Assembly (NCBI GenBank): GCA_951813015.1
Contig: CATOTG010000006.1
Span: 62,001 to 126,000, forward strand
Reading direction: 5' to 3'
From: an uncultured Thermoanaerobaculia bacterium
GTDB lineage: Bacteria; Acidobacteriota; Thermoanaerobaculia; Multivoradales; Multivoraceae
DNA length: 64,000 nucleotides
Below are positions 36,101 to 44,662 of the stretch, one piece after another; the stretch's first letter is position 1, and each line of letters starts with the position of its first letter. The translations under genes were made by a program, and so were the position numbers. A model generated the notes under the pieces. That model saw only the letters and a list, made by a program, of their open reading frames with translations. It ran no database searches and was not told the origin of the DNA.

Positions 36101-36537
36101 TGAAGCGGGAACTCGACGGGTCCGGCCGCATCCAGGTCGAGCTCGACGGCGAAACGGCGCACCTCGAACCGCACGAGGTCGAGGTACGACTCGAAGAGCG
36201 TCCCGGCATCGCCGTGCACGGGGACAGCGAGCTGCTGGTCGCCCTCGACGTCGACCTGGACGACGACCTGATCGCCGAGGGGCTCGCGCGCGAGGTCGTC
36301 CACCGGGTCCAGAACCGGCGCCGCGCCGCCGACCTCGACTACGCCGACCGCATCGCCGTCCGCTACCGGACGAACGAGGAGGTCGAACGGGCGATCGAGG
36401 CGCACCGGGAGTGGATCTGCGGCGAGACCCTGGCCGTCACCTTCCAGGCCGCCAACGGCGACGGACCGGACGGCATGGAAGACGCCCCGATCGAAGGTCA
36501 GGCGTTCGCGCTCTCGATCGAAGTCCAATCCCGCTAG
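33070..36537 (+). CDS. ileS: Isoleucyl-tRNA synthetase
   Basis: A class I aminoacyl-tRNA synthetase of about 1155 residues. The HIGH-like motif is 'PTANNVPHVGHV', the KMSKS-like motif is 'NGRKMSKRLGN', and the CP1 editing domain contains 'VAWTTTPWTLLSH'. The motif spacing and the D-rich C-terminus ('VALDVDLDDDLIAEGLAREVVHRVQNRRR') are of the eukaryote-like type 2 form, often linked with mupirocin tolerance. The first about 42 residues (MAGRRTQSAGPSSAG and on) are encoded by repeats; the homologous part begins near YPFPGLERETLEFW at about 33202. The ATG at 33070 has no clear ribosome site, so the start is uncertain. Confidence 0.9.
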   Translation: MAGRRTQSAGPSSAGSAGRRTQSAGPSSAGRRTRSAFPSVPGGYPFPGLERETLEFWRRERVFEASLETGDDDRREFSFYEGPPTANNVPHVGHVVTRVVKDLYPRFRTMTGRRVPRKGGWDTHGLPVEIEVEKQLGFSGKQQIEDYGIEKFNSACLESVSAYERQWRRMTDRVGYWLDMDGAYLTYTNTYIESVWWSLAELWRQDLLYEGRKIQPYCARCGTTLSSHEVAQNYRDTEDPSIWVRFPLRPGQTLSALGGEAADGATFSTDRPIDIVAWTTTPWTLLSHAGIAVHPELTYRAVPDPGDPGRLLLIAEGLERPVPVLVPGDGKPTRVDLREAATAARFAGRSLEGALYDRPFPVEPSRPYRATEVSDAAGFRILLADYVTLAEGTGAVHTAPLFGEDDEKSGREYGLPELQAVDAEGRVALDAAASSDDPSVRSLIDEINGHWFKDADPKIVRSLRQRARLLHGERYNHSYPFCWRCDQPLLYYATTSWFVRTTAARDRLIEKNREVHWRPEHVGQGRFGDWLENVVDWALSRSRYWGTPLPVWKCGGCGETEVVGSFEELFRKVGRPLPEDPYDRACFDPHRPFIDDDFQWPCAASDCAGTMKRVEYVIDAWFDSGAMPFAQYHYPFENRETFRARFPADFISEAVDQTRGWFYTLHVLGCLLFDSPAYRNCIVLGHVNDENGRKMSKRLGNVVEPMEVLAETGADALRWYFCVNNPEQPSRFSARLVREAAQTFLLPLWNALSFFTIYANLDGWRPGQNEIPFAERDQLDRWILLRLYRLVRETTGHLRGYRTAPAARGIEAFLEELTNWYIRRSRDRFWAPNDESGAGAQASAKESAYQTLYEVLTTLRLLIAPFVPFVAEELHRRLLSSQGLGAVSCHLESWPEPPADRADERLETAMATVLQVARSGRSARNANSIKIRQPLRSVTLVSADPELESLVEPYVDLVSEELNVHEVRWAAESSEYVSFDVVPHYPKCGPRFGRAMPAVRAALAARDGADLKRELDGSGRIQVELDGETAHLEPHEVEVRLEERPGIAVHGDSELLVALDVDLDDDLIAEGLAREVVHRVQNRRRAADLDYADRIAVRYRTNEEVERAIEAHREWICGETLAVTFQAANGDGPDGMEDAPIEGQAFALSIEVQSR

Positions 36538-36555
36538 CGAGGAGCGCACGAACCC

Positions 36556-37938
36556 ATGGCAGGAATCTTCAAGGCCTACGATGTCCGCGGCCTCTATCCG
36601 GGACAGTTGAACGAGGCGCTGGCGCGCCGGATCGGCATGGGCTTCGGTCACCTCGTCGACCTCACGGGCGACCAGGGCGCGGAACGCCCCCGCACCGTCG
36701 TCGTCAGCCGCGACATGCGTTCGCACAGCGTGCCGCTGTCCGAGGCGCTCTGCGACGGACTGACCGCGGCGGGCCTTGATGTCCTGGACATCGGTCTCGC
36801 CACGACGCCGATGAACTACTTCGCCACCGGCAGGCTCGGCGCCGCCGGCGGCATCCAGGTCACGGCGAGTCACAACGGACCCGGGTACAACGGCCTGAAG
36901 TTCAGCCTCGCCGGCGCCGTGCCGGTGTCGGGAGACGACGGCATCCCGATCATCGAGGAGCACGCCCTCGGCCCGGCGCCGAAGCCGGCGGCAGCACCCG
37001 GGCGGGTCGAGACGACGAGCGTCGAAGCCGCGTACGCCGAGCACGTGCTCTCCTTCCTCGATCGATCGTTCGAAGCCGCAGACGGCCCGAAGCTGCGACT
37101 GGCGGCCGACGCCGCGAACGGAATGGGCACGATCTACCGGCCTCTGCTTCTGGCCTGCGGCGTCGAACTGCTGCCGCTGTACTTCGAGCTTGACGGGACC
37201 TTCCCGAACCACGAGGCGAACCCGCTGCTGCCGGAGAACCTGCGCGACCTGAGCGATCTCGTCGTCGAGCAGAAGGCCGACCTCGGCGTCAGCTTCGACG
37301 GCGACGGCGACCGCGCCGCCTTCGTCGACGAACACGGCGAACCGATCGGGTCCGACCTGATCACCGCCCTGATCGCCGGCGAGATGCTCGACCGGGAGTC
37401 GGGCGGCGCCGTGATCCACGACATCCGCTCCTCCCGGGCGGTGCCGGAGTACATTCGCGAACACGGCGGCACGCCGCTGCCGGAACGCGTCGGCCACTCC
37501 TTCGTCAAGGCGACGATGCGCCGGACCGGCGCCCTGTTCGGCGGCGAGCTTGCAGGTCACTACTACTTCCGCGAGAACTACTGCGCCGACAGCTCGATCC
37601 TCGCCGTGGTCGCCGTCCTCAACCTGATCCGCCGCTCCGGCAAGTCCCTCTCCGAGATCACCGCGCCGCTACGCCGCTACGCGAAGAGCAGCGAGATCAA
37701 CTTCGAGGTCGAGGACAAGGACGCCGCGATGGCGGCCCTCGTCGACCGCTACGCCAACCGCCAGGGCGGAACCCTCGACCGTCTCGACGGCATCCGTATC
37801 GACTTCGACGACTGGTGGTTCAACGTCCGCCCCTCGAACACCGAACCCCTGCTGCGCCTCGTCCTGGAAGCCTCGACGCCCGAAGAACTCGCCATCCGCC
37901 AGGCCGAACTGACGGCACGACTCGGCGAACCGCTCTAG
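36556..37938 (+). CDS. manB: Phosphomannomutase/phosphoglucomutase
   Basis: A 460-residue alpha-D-phosphohexomutase that interconverts sugar 1- and 6-phosphates for surface polysaccharide. All four family motifs are present: active Ser in 'VTASHNGPGYNGLK', metal-binding 'FDGDGDRAAF', sugar-binding 'GGELAGHYYFRENY', and phosphate-binding 'VRPSNTEPLLRLVLE'. The ATG at 36556 is 18 bp after ileS and preceded by GAGGAG. Probably co-transcribed with ileS. Confidence 0.93.
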   Translation: MAGIFKAYDVRGLYPGQLNEALARRIGMGFGHLVDLTGDQGAERPRTVVVSRDMRSHSVPLSEALCDGLTAAGLDVLDIGLATTPMNYFATGRLGAAGGIQVTASHNGPGYNGLKFSLAGAVPVSGDDGIPIIEEHALGPAPKPAAAPGRVETTSVEAAYAEHVLSFLDRSFEAADGPKLRLAADAANGMGTIYRPLLLACGVELLPLYFELDGTFPNHEANPLLPENLRDLSDLVVEQKADLGVSFDGDGDRAAFVDEHGEPIGSDLITALIAGEMLDRESGGAVIHDIRSSRAVPEYIREHGGTPLPERVGHSFVKATMRRTGALFGGELAGHYYFRENYCADSSILAVVAVLNLIRRSGKSLSEITAPLRRYAKSSEINFEVEDKDAAMAALVDRYANRQGGTLDRLDGIRIDFDDWWFNVRPSNTEPLLRLVLEASTPEELAIRQAELTARLGEPL

Positions 37939-38098
37939 CTCCAGCAGGTTCCATGCTGTCAAGGTGTGCCGTAGAGGTCTGAGACGCACTGGATCGGGAG
38001 GAGCGGCTTCGAAGTCGGTCGTGCCGGTGTTCATGTCTGCGGCGCGTTGTCGGGGAGCCGTCCGGAGTCGGGCTGCTGGAGCAGGCGCCGCCGAACCT

Positions 38099-39322
38099 TC
38101 AAGGGCACACGACAGTGAAGCTCATGCGCCCGACCACGCCGGCCGCCGACCGCTTGACGGCAGGGGTCACCTGGTCCGCGTCGGTCGCATCGGGCATGAT
38201 CGCGGTCACGGTCACCGGCAGGGAAAAGGCGGCAGTTTCGCCACAGTACACGCCTTCCGCTGCGATACGGATCACGATGGCGCCGGTGCCGTCGGAGAAG
38301 TACCCTACGCCTCCCGTCGTGCCGCCACCATCCGCAAGAGTCTCCTCCGCCGGGCCGGTACCGACTTTCACCGTGTAGGTCACGCCGTCCAGGCGACCGA
38401 CATGCCTGGTTGCGGGCGCCGCGAACTCCGGGTGTCCGAGCGTTGCGCTTCCGGCTGCGTCGGTCGTGAAGTGGCCGCTCCCGTTCATCCACAGGTCGGC
38501 TTCGACGGGTATCTCGCCAATCCCGGCGGGCCGGGTGACGGCGCCCCCGTCCGGGATCACGACGGTCTTTCCGGTGTAGTAACCCGTGACCGTTGCCACG
38601 ACCAACGTGCCGCCGTCGCCCAGCGCGCAGTCGGCAAGCCGGCGGGTGTAGGTCGGCGCCGCGGCCGGTCCCCCGGTGTCGTAGCCACACGTCCTGAGCG
38701 CAGCCATCGGCGGTTCCGGCAGGATGTCGGGCAGGAGGCTCAGACGGCCGGTCGACTTCTCCCTGAGGAGGACGGCGCCCCTGCCGCGCTTCATCGTCAC
38801 GCCGGGGCCGGGGTTCGCGATGCCGGCCCTGGCGTTGTCGAGAACGTCCTGGTTGACCAGCGGGCCGACGGCGGAGTCCGTGTCGCGGGTGATCCAGAAC
38901 CAGCCGCCGTCCTCGACGGGGCCGATCTGGAAGCGGCTCGTTTCGGCGTTGCAGACGAGGCCGCTGTCCGTGAACTGCATCATGACCACGCCGTCGTTGT
39001 CGGGCTCGAGTTCGCCATGGTGGGTGACGTCGCCGCAGGTGGCGACCCAGGTCACCTCGTCGACGCCGTCGGCCTCCGCGATGAGTCCACCATCACCCAT
39101 GTAGATGGACACGTCGTGGGTGCACGCCTCGCAGGAGACGATCTGGCCGAAGACCATCGCCGGAATCGCGCAGAGAACCAGCGCGATCGTGAGGTGCACC
39201 CCGGTCACTGCCCTGGTTCGCCAGCCTCCGGATCGTCCGGATCCGTCACTCGGGAACAAGACGTGAAGGTCCCCTTGGGAGGTCCTGGGAGGAGAGGGGG
39301 AAAGACCCGAGTGTGGTTTCAT
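38099..39322 (-). CDS. Secreted hypothetical protein
   Basis: About 407 residues with a hydrophobic export segment 'HLTIALVLCAIPAMVFGQ' at about 43-60; the real start may be nearer this signal. The mature part contains several Cys (IVSCEACTHD, ATCGD, RTCGYD, DCALGD, GVYCGET) and many Gly/Thr-rich strands such as 'TLVVATVTGYYTGKTVVIPDGG', suggesting beta-sandwich repeats. No family is recognised. Convergent with the phosphomutase gene. Confidence 0.6.
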   Translation of the reverse strand: MKPHSGLSPSPPRTSQGDLHVLFPSDGSGRSGGWRTRAVTGVHLTIALVLCAIPAMVFGQIVSCEACTHDVSIYMGDGGLIAEADGVDEVTWVATCGDVTHHGELEPDNDGVVMMQFTDSGLVCNAETSRFQIGPVEDGGWFWITRDTDSAVGPLVNQDVLDNARAGIANPGPGVTMKRGRGAVLLREKSTGRLSLLPDILPEPPMAALRTCGYDTGGPAAAPTYTRRLADCALGDGGTLVVATVTGYYTGKTVVIPDGGAVTRPAGIGEIPVEADLWMNGSGHFTTDAAGSATLGHPEFAAPATRHVGRLDGVTYTVKVGTGPAEETLADGGGTTGGVGYFSDGTGAIVIRIAAEGVYCGETAAFSLPVTVTAIMPDATDADQVTPAVKRSAAGVVGRMSFTVVCP

Positions 39323-39325
39323 CAA

Positions 39326-39706
39326 AGTTCGTCACGCCTCCATATTCTGATTCCCGTCGGCGTGGAAGTGGACGCGGTCGAGCGGCTCTCGCCGCCGCCG
39401 TTCCTCTGGACCCAGACTCTTCCAGCCTGACCGGAAGTTGTTCGTGGCATTCAACTTACTACGGAGCCCGCCGCACCGGTTCGGTCCGAACGCCTCCCTT
39501 CGAGGAGCGACCACGCCAGGGAGCGGAACCCCCGTGCCGGGCTCAAGACCCGACGTGCAGGCGCCGTGCCCCCAACGCGCCCCAGCGCTGGTCCTCGTCA
39601 AGCAGACGGCGACCGTCGGTCTCGTGGGCCTGGGCCTGCTCTTCGCACCGCCGAGTCGATGCGAGCCGCCGGGTCCGAGGCGCCGGGCTTCGGATCCGGG
39701 CTTTCG
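39326..39706. other. Gap without a supported gene
   Basis: No reading frame here resembles a protein I know. It contains a short GAGTCGATGCGAGCC that resembles one near 60853 and a Pro/Arg-coding GC-rich stretch. I see no clear promoter, terminator or RNA. Confidence 0.5.
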
Positions 39707-40396
39707 TCAGTCGCGGCCGCCGAGGAGACCGGCCCGCATCAGGAAGTAGAGCAGCGTCAACAGCGAAGACACCGCGGCGGCCACGTAGGTCAGCGCGGCT
39801 GCGTTGAGAACCCGGTCCATCCCGACCCGTTCCGTCTGCAGGATGAGTCCCTGGCCGACGGCGAGGCGTTTGGCGCGGGCGGTCGCGTCGAACTCGACCG
39901 GCAGGGTGACGAGCTGGAACAGGACGACCGCGGAGAACATGACCACGCCCACCATGAACATGCCCATGTTGCCCAGAATGAGGCCGAAGAACATGACGAA
40001 GTAGCCCAGGTTGCTGCCGATTCCGGCCATCGGCACGAGGGTCGAGCGCAGCCAGAGGGGCGCGTAGTTCTTCGCGTGCTGGATCGCGTGGCCCGCCTCG
40101 TGGCAGGCGATGCCAATCGCGGCCACGGAGTTCGAGCCGTAGACCTCTTCCGACAGGGCGAGCTTCTTGCTCACCGGGTTGTAGTGGTCGGAGAGGCGGC
40201 CCCGCGTCGCGACGACCTGCACGTCCGTGATGCCGGCATAGGCGAGCAGGCGCTGGGCCGCCTGGGCGCCGGTCAGGCCGGTCACCGAGCGCACCTTGGA
40301 GTACTTCTTGAACGCTCGCTTCACGCGGAAGCTGGCCCACAGGGACAGCAGCAGGCCGGGGGCCAGGAAGACGAAGTACATGGGGTCGAAGATCAT
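39707..40396 (-). CDS. YugP-type integral-membrane zinc metallopeptidase
   Basis: A 229-residue membrane protein. The zinc site is 'AIGIACHEAGHAIQH' near residue 100. Hydrophobic segments occur at residues 5-25, 125-150, 152-175 and 200-225. The conserved 'VQVVATRGRLSDHYNPVSKKLALSEEVY' marks the YugP/neutral-zinc-peptidase family. Substrates are unknown. Confidence 0.9.
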   Translation of the reverse strand: MIFDPMYFVFLAPGLLLSLWASFRVKRAFKKYSKVRSVTGLTGAQAAQRLLAYAGITDVQVVATRGRLSDHYNPVSKKLALSEEVYGSNSVAAIGIACHEAGHAIQHAKNYAPLWLRSTLVPMAGIGSNLGYFVMFFGLILGNMGMFMVGVVMFSAVVLFQLVTLPVEFDATARAKRLAVGQGLILQTERVGMDRVLNAAALTYVAAAVSSLLTLLYFLMRAGLLGGRD

Positions 40397-40663
40397 CGAA
40401 CGAACTCCTTGGTGAGCGCCCGCCTTGAGTTACGGAGCGTCACCGGCGGTGTATCAAGGTGGCTCGCGGCACGACGAAGCGCCGCTTTCCGCTGTGCGAG
40501 GGGCAATCCGCGCCGCAGCGAAGTATATTCCGCGCGTCCCGCGTCGCTGCACAGTCGTGCGGGCCCAACGGTCGTCCCGGGCAGCGGACGCCGTAGTCGA
40601 TGCTCCGGCGGGGGTTCGCCTGCCAGGTGTCGGCGATGTAGAACCGAACAGCACAGTCGAAAC

Positions 40664-41344
40664 ATGCCTCGAATCACCCCTCTTGAACTGAAGGGCCCCG
40701 CCGGGCTGCTGGAAGCCGAACTGCTCGAACCGGAGACGCCGCCGGCGTTCGTCGCGACCGTGGCGCATCCTCATCCGCTCTACGGCGGCGACATGGACAA
40801 CCACGTCGTCGACGCGGCCGCCGCGGCGGTGGAACGACTCGGCGGCGCGGCGCTCCGCTTCAACTTCCGCGGCGCCGGCCGCAGCGAGGGACGTCACGAC
40901 GCGGGCCGCGGCGAGACCTGTGACCTCGCCGCCTGCGAGCAGGAACTCCGCCGCCGTTTCCCGCGGTTGCCTCGCATCGGCGTCGGCTACTCCTTCGGCG
41001 CCGTCGTCACGATGGCGCGGCTGCCCCGCGCTGACGAGGCCCTCGACCCGCCCGCGGGCGTGCTGCTCATCGCGCCGCCCCTGACCCACTACGACTTCGA
41101 GGCCGCCCCCGACGCCTCCGTGCCCGTCGCCGTCGTCTACGGCCAGCTAGACGGGTTTACGCCGCCAGCAATGATCCGCCGCCTGCCGAAACGGTGGCCG
41201 ACCCTGAACGGCTGTCGGGAGGTTTCAGGCGTCGGCCACGACCTCTCCTCGCCGGACCTTGGCTCGACGATCCGCCGGGCGTTGGAAGACCTGATTCCCA
41301 AGGAACGCGTCAGCGCAACACGCGCGAAGCGAACGAGCAGGTGA
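40664..41344 (+). CDS. Alpha/beta hydrolase (dienelactone-hydrolase-like)
   Basis: A 226-residue hydrolase. The nucleophile elbow is 'IGVGYSFGAVV' (G-x-S-x-G), the oxyanion part is 'VAHPHPLYGGDMDNHVV' and the His may be in 'SGVGHDLSSP'. 'LRFNFRGAGRSEGRHDAGRGE' is typical of this small alpha/beta-hydrolase clade. The ATG at 40664 fixes a natural start. The substrate is unknown. Confidence 0.85.
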   Translation: MPRITPLELKGPAGLLEAELLEPETPPAFVATVAHPHPLYGGDMDNHVVDAAAAAVERLGGAALRFNFRGAGRSEGRHDAGRGETCDLAACEQELRRRFPRLPRIGVGYSFGAVVTMARLPRADEALDPPAGVLLIAPPLTHYDFEAAPDASVPVAVVYGQLDGFTPPAMIRRLPKRWPTLNGCREVSGVGHDLSSPDLGSTIRRALEDLIPKERVSATRAKRTSR

Positions 41345-41381
41345 AGCCGCCATCTTGGCTGCACCGGAGGCCGGAGCCTGG

Positions 41382-41771
41382 CTAGACCGCGAACGACGAG
41401 CCGCAGCCGCAGGTGCCGACTGCCTTCGGGTTCGAGAACTTGAACCCGGTTCCCGCGACGCCCAGCTGGTAGTCGATCGTCGTGCCCTTCAGATAGCGGG
41501 CGCTGATCGGGTCGACATAGACATGCAGGCCTTCGTACTCGAAGACCTCGTCCGTCTCGCGCTGGCTCGTCTCGAAGTCCAGCGCGTACTCGAAGCCGCT
41601 GCAGCCGCCGCCGCGGACCGCGACCCGCAGGCCGTTGTCGGGCGGAAGGCCCTCGTCCTCGCGGGTGAGCTTGATCATCCGTACCGCCTTGGCGGTCAGA
41701 TGCAGTGTCTCCGACGCCTGGCCTGGCGGCGGCGCGGGAGCAGGTGGGGTCGGAAAGTCGATCTCTGGCAT
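41382..41771 (-). CDS. erpA: A-type iron-sulfur carrier (IscA/ErpA family)
   Basis: A 129-residue protein that passes Fe-S clusters to target enzymes. The three Cys ligands are in 'GGGCSGFEY' and 'GTCGCGSSF' at the C-terminus. An N-terminal Pro-rich leader of about 20 residues precedes the core 'LHLTAKAVRMIKL'. Convergent with the hydrolase and divergent from tdk. No other isc genes are nearby, so IscA and ErpA cannot be told apart. Confidence 0.92.
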   Translation of the reverse strand: MPEIDFPTPPAPAPPPGQASETLHLTAKAVRMIKLTREDEGLPPDNGLRVAVRGGGCSGFEYALDFETSQRETDEVFEYEGLHVYVDPISARYLKGTTIDYQLGVAGTGFKFSNPKAVGTCGCGSSFAV

Positions 41772-41926
41772 CGTCGGTGAGCCTCCGCAGGAGCCTGACC
41801 CAGCCGCCTTGACATTGCCGGTACATGCAGCGTCGGGCTGCGGCTGTGGCGCCCAAAGCTATCATCGCACCAATGTCGACACGGTTCTCCGACGGTTCGT
41901 CATCGCCCGGCGAGGGCGGTCCCGAG

Positions 41927-42024
41927 CGAAACGGGCGCCCCGCGCAGGAGCGACGGCTGGCCCGGGCACTGTTCCCGGTCGGTCTCCTGAGGCCCGATCG
42001 AAACGGACGCCCCGCGCAGGAGCG
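41927..42024. repeat. 72-bp-spaced direct repeat before tdk
   Basis: A 26-bp segment beginning CGAAACGGGCGCCCCGCGCA occurs at 41927 and 41999, 72 bp apart. The second copy ends AGGAGCGGCCATG and so supplies the ribosome-binding site of tdk. It looks like a duplication of the tdk 5' leader. Confidence 0.85.
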
Positions 42025-42027
42025 GCC

Positions 42028-42645
42028 ATGATCCGGGAGCAGGGCCGGAGCGAGGGCGGCTGCATCGAGGTGATCACCGGCGGCATGTTCTCCGGCAAGA
42101 GCGAGGAGCTGGTGCGCCGGCTCCGCCGCGCCCTGATCGGCCGCCAGCGCGTCCAGGTGTTCCACATCGCGACCGACACCCGGTGCGGCGAGGGAGACGT
42201 GTTGCGCACCCGGGACAACCGCAGCCTGTCCGCCGTCACGGTGACCTCGAGCGACGAGATGCGTCAGAAGCTGAGTCTCGGCGTGGAGGTCGTGGGCATC
42301 GACGAGGCGCAGTTCTTCGACGGGGGACTCGTCGAGCTGGTCACCGAACTCGCCGACCTCGGCGTTCGAGTGATCGTCGCCGGGCTGGACCTGGACTTCC
42401 GGCGCCGCCCCTTCGGGCCGATTCCCGAGCTCATGGCGATCGCCGAGTACGTCGACAAGATGCACGCCGTGTGCATGCGCTGCGGCGGCCCCGCCCAGTA
42501 CTCGCTACGAATCGCCGCCGGCGAACAGCAGGTCCTGGTCGGCGACGTGGAGTCGTACGAAGCCCGCTGTCGCCGTTGCTACGCCTCGTCCGCCGAGGCT
42601 GGCGAGGCCTCCGGGATCGGGTCCCGCCAGGAGCCTGCGCGGTAG
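42028..42645 (+). CDS. tdk: Thymidine kinase, type II
   Basis: A 205-residue salvage enzyme making dTMP. Walker A is 'GGMFSGKSEEL', the Asp of the DEAQFF box is in 'VVGIDEAQFFDGGL', the dNTP lid is 'LDLDFRRRPFG', and there are two zinc-binding Cys pairs (CMRCGG, CRRCYA). The ATG at 42028 follows AGGAG. Length is the family norm. Confidence 0.95.
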   Translation: MIREQGRSEGGCIEVITGGMFSGKSEELVRRLRRALIGRQRVQVFHIATDTRCGEGDVLRTRDNRSLSAVTVTSSDEMRQKLSLGVEVVGIDEAQFFDGGLVELVTELADLGVRVIVAGLDLDFRRRPFGPIPELMAIAEYVDKMHAVCMRCGGPAQYSLRIAAGEQQVLVGDVESYEARCRRCYASSAEAGEASGIGSRQEPAR

Positions 42646-42669
42646 GACGCCACACGGTTCTGGCGCGCG

Positions 42670-42690
42670 TGTGGCGCATCCCGCGCCACA
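42670..42690. repeat. Dispersed hairpin, copy after tdk
   Basis: TGTGGCGC and GCGCCACA flank five bases (ATCCC), followed by GGTGAAC. It shares the stem and GTGAAC with the element at 9448. It lies 25 bp past tdk and could stop its transcript, but no T-run follows. The rest of the 42646-42871 gap holds a degenerate GAGCCATCGAGCACACGGC. Confidence 0.7.
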
Positions 42691-42871
42691 GGTGAACAAA
42701 CTCCGGGTGCGAGCCATCGAGCACACGGCTGGCACGATGCTCGTCGTAGCGCCTGCGCTCAGGCTCTCGGCTGACGCCGAGGACCGGCGGGCCGCAGGTC
42801 GCGGTCGGTTGGGAGGGATGGAGCGCCGTTCAAATGCAGGCCTCGCACGAGCGCCAGAGCAGGCGCCGCCT

Positions 42872-43561
42872 CTACTCGAGCGGTTCCTCTTCGCGCCAGG
42901 CGGACCTGCCGTCGCGGTAGTGCTCCCGTTTCCAGATGGGCACCTCGACCTTGAGACGTTCAAGCGCCAAACGGTTCGTGTCGTAGGCCTGACGCCGGTG
43001 AGCGGAGGCGGTGGCGATGACGACGCTCGCGTCGCCGACCTCGATCGTGCCCAGGCCGTGGACGACCTCGACGCGGGTTCCCGGTTCTGCGGCTTCGAGC
43101 TCGCGAACGATCCGCTCCAGGCGGCGTTCGGCCATCGCCGGATAGGCGGAGTAGGTGATTCGCTCAACGGGGCGGCCGCCGAACGAGTTCCGGACATTGC
43201 CGACGAAGACGACGACCGCTCCCTTGCCGGCGTCCTCGACGGCGGTCCGAACCGTCTCGACGGTCGCGGCATCGACAGCGCCGTCCCGCAGCCGACCCGT
43301 TGCGGCGCTGCACGATCCGCCGGACACCGGAGGCAGGAGAGCGACTTCGGCGCCGTCGTCAAGGGAAGCGCCCCGATCTCCGGCCACCTCCCCATCCACC
43401 GCCACCGCCAGCCTCGGCCAGAGCGGCGCCAGATCGGGGTACGCCGCGGTCAGCCGCGCGATCAGGTCGGCGATCGTGCTGCCGTCCGGGAGTTCAACCT
43501 CCGTCTCGGCGCTGCCGACGGCGTCCAAGGCGGTGGCAAAGCTCAGCACCCGTACGATCAA
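42872..43561 (-). CDS. MoaD-MoaE fusion, molybdopterin synthase
   Basis: Both subunits of molybdopterin synthase in one chain. Residues about 1-80 are MoaD, a ubiquitin-like sulfur carrier ending 'EVALLPPVSGGS', with its Gly-Gly internal. The rest is MoaE ('VVVFVGNVRNSFGGRPVERITYSAY', 'HGLGTIEVGDASVVIATASAHR', and the catalytic Lys region 'KVEVPIWKREHY'). MoaD normally needs a free C-terminal Gly for thiocarboxylation, so fused forms need cleavage. I start it at the TTG at 43561; GTG at 43549 is possible and the open frame extends further upstream without homology. Confidence 0.9.
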   Translation of the reverse strand: MIVRVLSFATALDAVGSAETEVELPDGSTIADLIARLTAAYPDLAPLWPRLAVAVDGEVAGDRGASLDDGAEVALLPPVSGGSCSAATGRLRDGAVDAATVETVRTAVEDAGKGAVVVFVGNVRNSFGGRPVERITYSAYPAMAERRLERIVRELEAAEPGTRVEVVHGLGTIEVGDASVVIATASAHRRQAYDTNRLALERLKVEVPIWKREHYRDGRSAWREEEPLE

Positions 43562-43866
43562 GACACGGAAAGCTAACAGCTTGCGCGGCCCAACGCAGCA
43601 GGTGCCGCGGCGCGAGGTCCCGGTGAGGCGGGGAAGTCCGTGTCGCACCAAAGCTGGACGGGCGCCTGACCGCTCTCGGCACACAAGCTCCCGGGAAACG
43701 GCGGCTTGGGGCCAGTGAGCCAAAGTCCGCGACAGGTTTGGCGGTTCCAACAACGCGGATAGTCTTCAGCCTGCCTCTACAGGCCGCGAACGACGAAACC
43801 GGCGCCTTGTGGCCGCTGCGGAGGGTTTCGGGGTTTCGCGGATGGCGGCGGAACTCCGGAAACGCG

Positions 43867-44571
43867 ATGCGGCTCCTGCTCTTCGATATCGACGGCACTC
43901 TGGTTCGCTGCGGCCCGCAGATCGGGCCCATCTTCATGGGCGCTCTCGAACGTACGTTCGGCCAGACCGGCAACGTCCGGGCGTACGACTTCGGCGGCAG
44001 GACGGACACGGAGGCGGTCATCGACCTGATGACCGATGCCGGGATCCCGCGCCCTGAGGTCGAGGGCCGCCTGGGCGAGGTCCGTTCGCACTACACCGAT
44101 CTGCTCGCACGGCTCGACCCGGAGCAGATGCGACTGCTGCCGGGCGTCGTCGACCTGCTGGAGGAACTTACCCGTGCCGAAGACACCTGCGTCGCACTGC
44201 TCACCGGCAACTGGGAGGTCGGCGCCCGGGCCAAGCTGGAACCCTTCGGCCTCAACCGCTTCTTCGACTTCGGCGCGTTCGGCGAGGATGGCGTCCGCCG
44301 CAACGAACTGGTGCCGGTGGCCGTCGAACGGGCGACCCACCGGCTCGGCGCCCTGCCGGACGCGAGCAATGTCGTGATCATTGGCGACACGGTCCGCGAC
44401 ATCGCATGCGGCAACGCACATGGCGTCCCGGTGCTCGCCGTGGCAACGGGCTTCACGCCGAACCACCGGCTTGAGGAAGCCGGCGCCCGCTGGGTCGTGC
44501 CCGACCTCCGTCACGCCTCGGTGCGAGAGATCCTCATCGACGGTCAGGGCGTTCAGCGTCCACTCCGCTAG
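43867..44571 (+). CDS. HAD-family phosphatase, phosphoglycolate-phosphatase-like
   Basis: A 234-residue HAD hydrolase. Motif I is 'LLFDIDGTLV', motif II 'CVALLTGNW', motif III Lys in 'GARAKLEPF', motif IV 'NVVIIGDTVRDIACG'. It hydrolyses small phosphate esters; the substrate is open. Its stop is about 47 bp from the 45-bp repeat that begins the retroelement locus, so it marks the outer edge of that island. Confidence 0.9.
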   Translation: MRLLLFDIDGTLVRCGPQIGPIFMGALERTFGQTGNVRAYDFGGRTDTEAVIDLMTDAGIPRPEVEGRLGEVRSHYTDLLARLDPEQMRLLPGVVDLLEELTRAEDTCVALLTGNWEVGARAKLEPFGLNRFFDFGAFGEDGVRRNELVPVAVERATHRLGALPDASNVVIIGDTVRDIACGNAHGVPVLAVATGFTPNHRLEEAGARWVVPDLRHASVREILIDGQGVQRPLR

Positions 44572-44617
44572 CCCGCATGTTTCACCGGGCGGTTTGAAAC
44601 CGGGTCCCTTCCTGGAA

Positions 44618-44662
44618 GCGCCTGAACGCAACATGACGGAGGTACCTGTCCGAGTTGCGTGA
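44618..44662. repeat. Approximately 45-bp direct repeat, left copy (DGR island boundary)
   Basis: The segment runs GCGCCTGAACGCAACATGAC then GGAGGTACCTGTCC then GAGTTGCGTGA. A near-identical copy (three mismatches) lies at 53721-53768 in the same orientation. CGCAAC and GTTGCG at its ends are inverted, so it can fold. Its right edge is exactly where the reverse-transcriptase reading stops resembling its family. Confidence 0.85.

Noticed and set aside
43777..44661. Continuation of the RT open frame to 43777
   Set aside because: The frame past KRY reads through the direct repeat and antisense of the HAD gene. It has no RT motifs; high GC keeps it open.
44618..44662. 45-bp repeats as a simple target-site duplication
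   Set aside because: Too long for a normal transposase duplication and no transposase lies between them.
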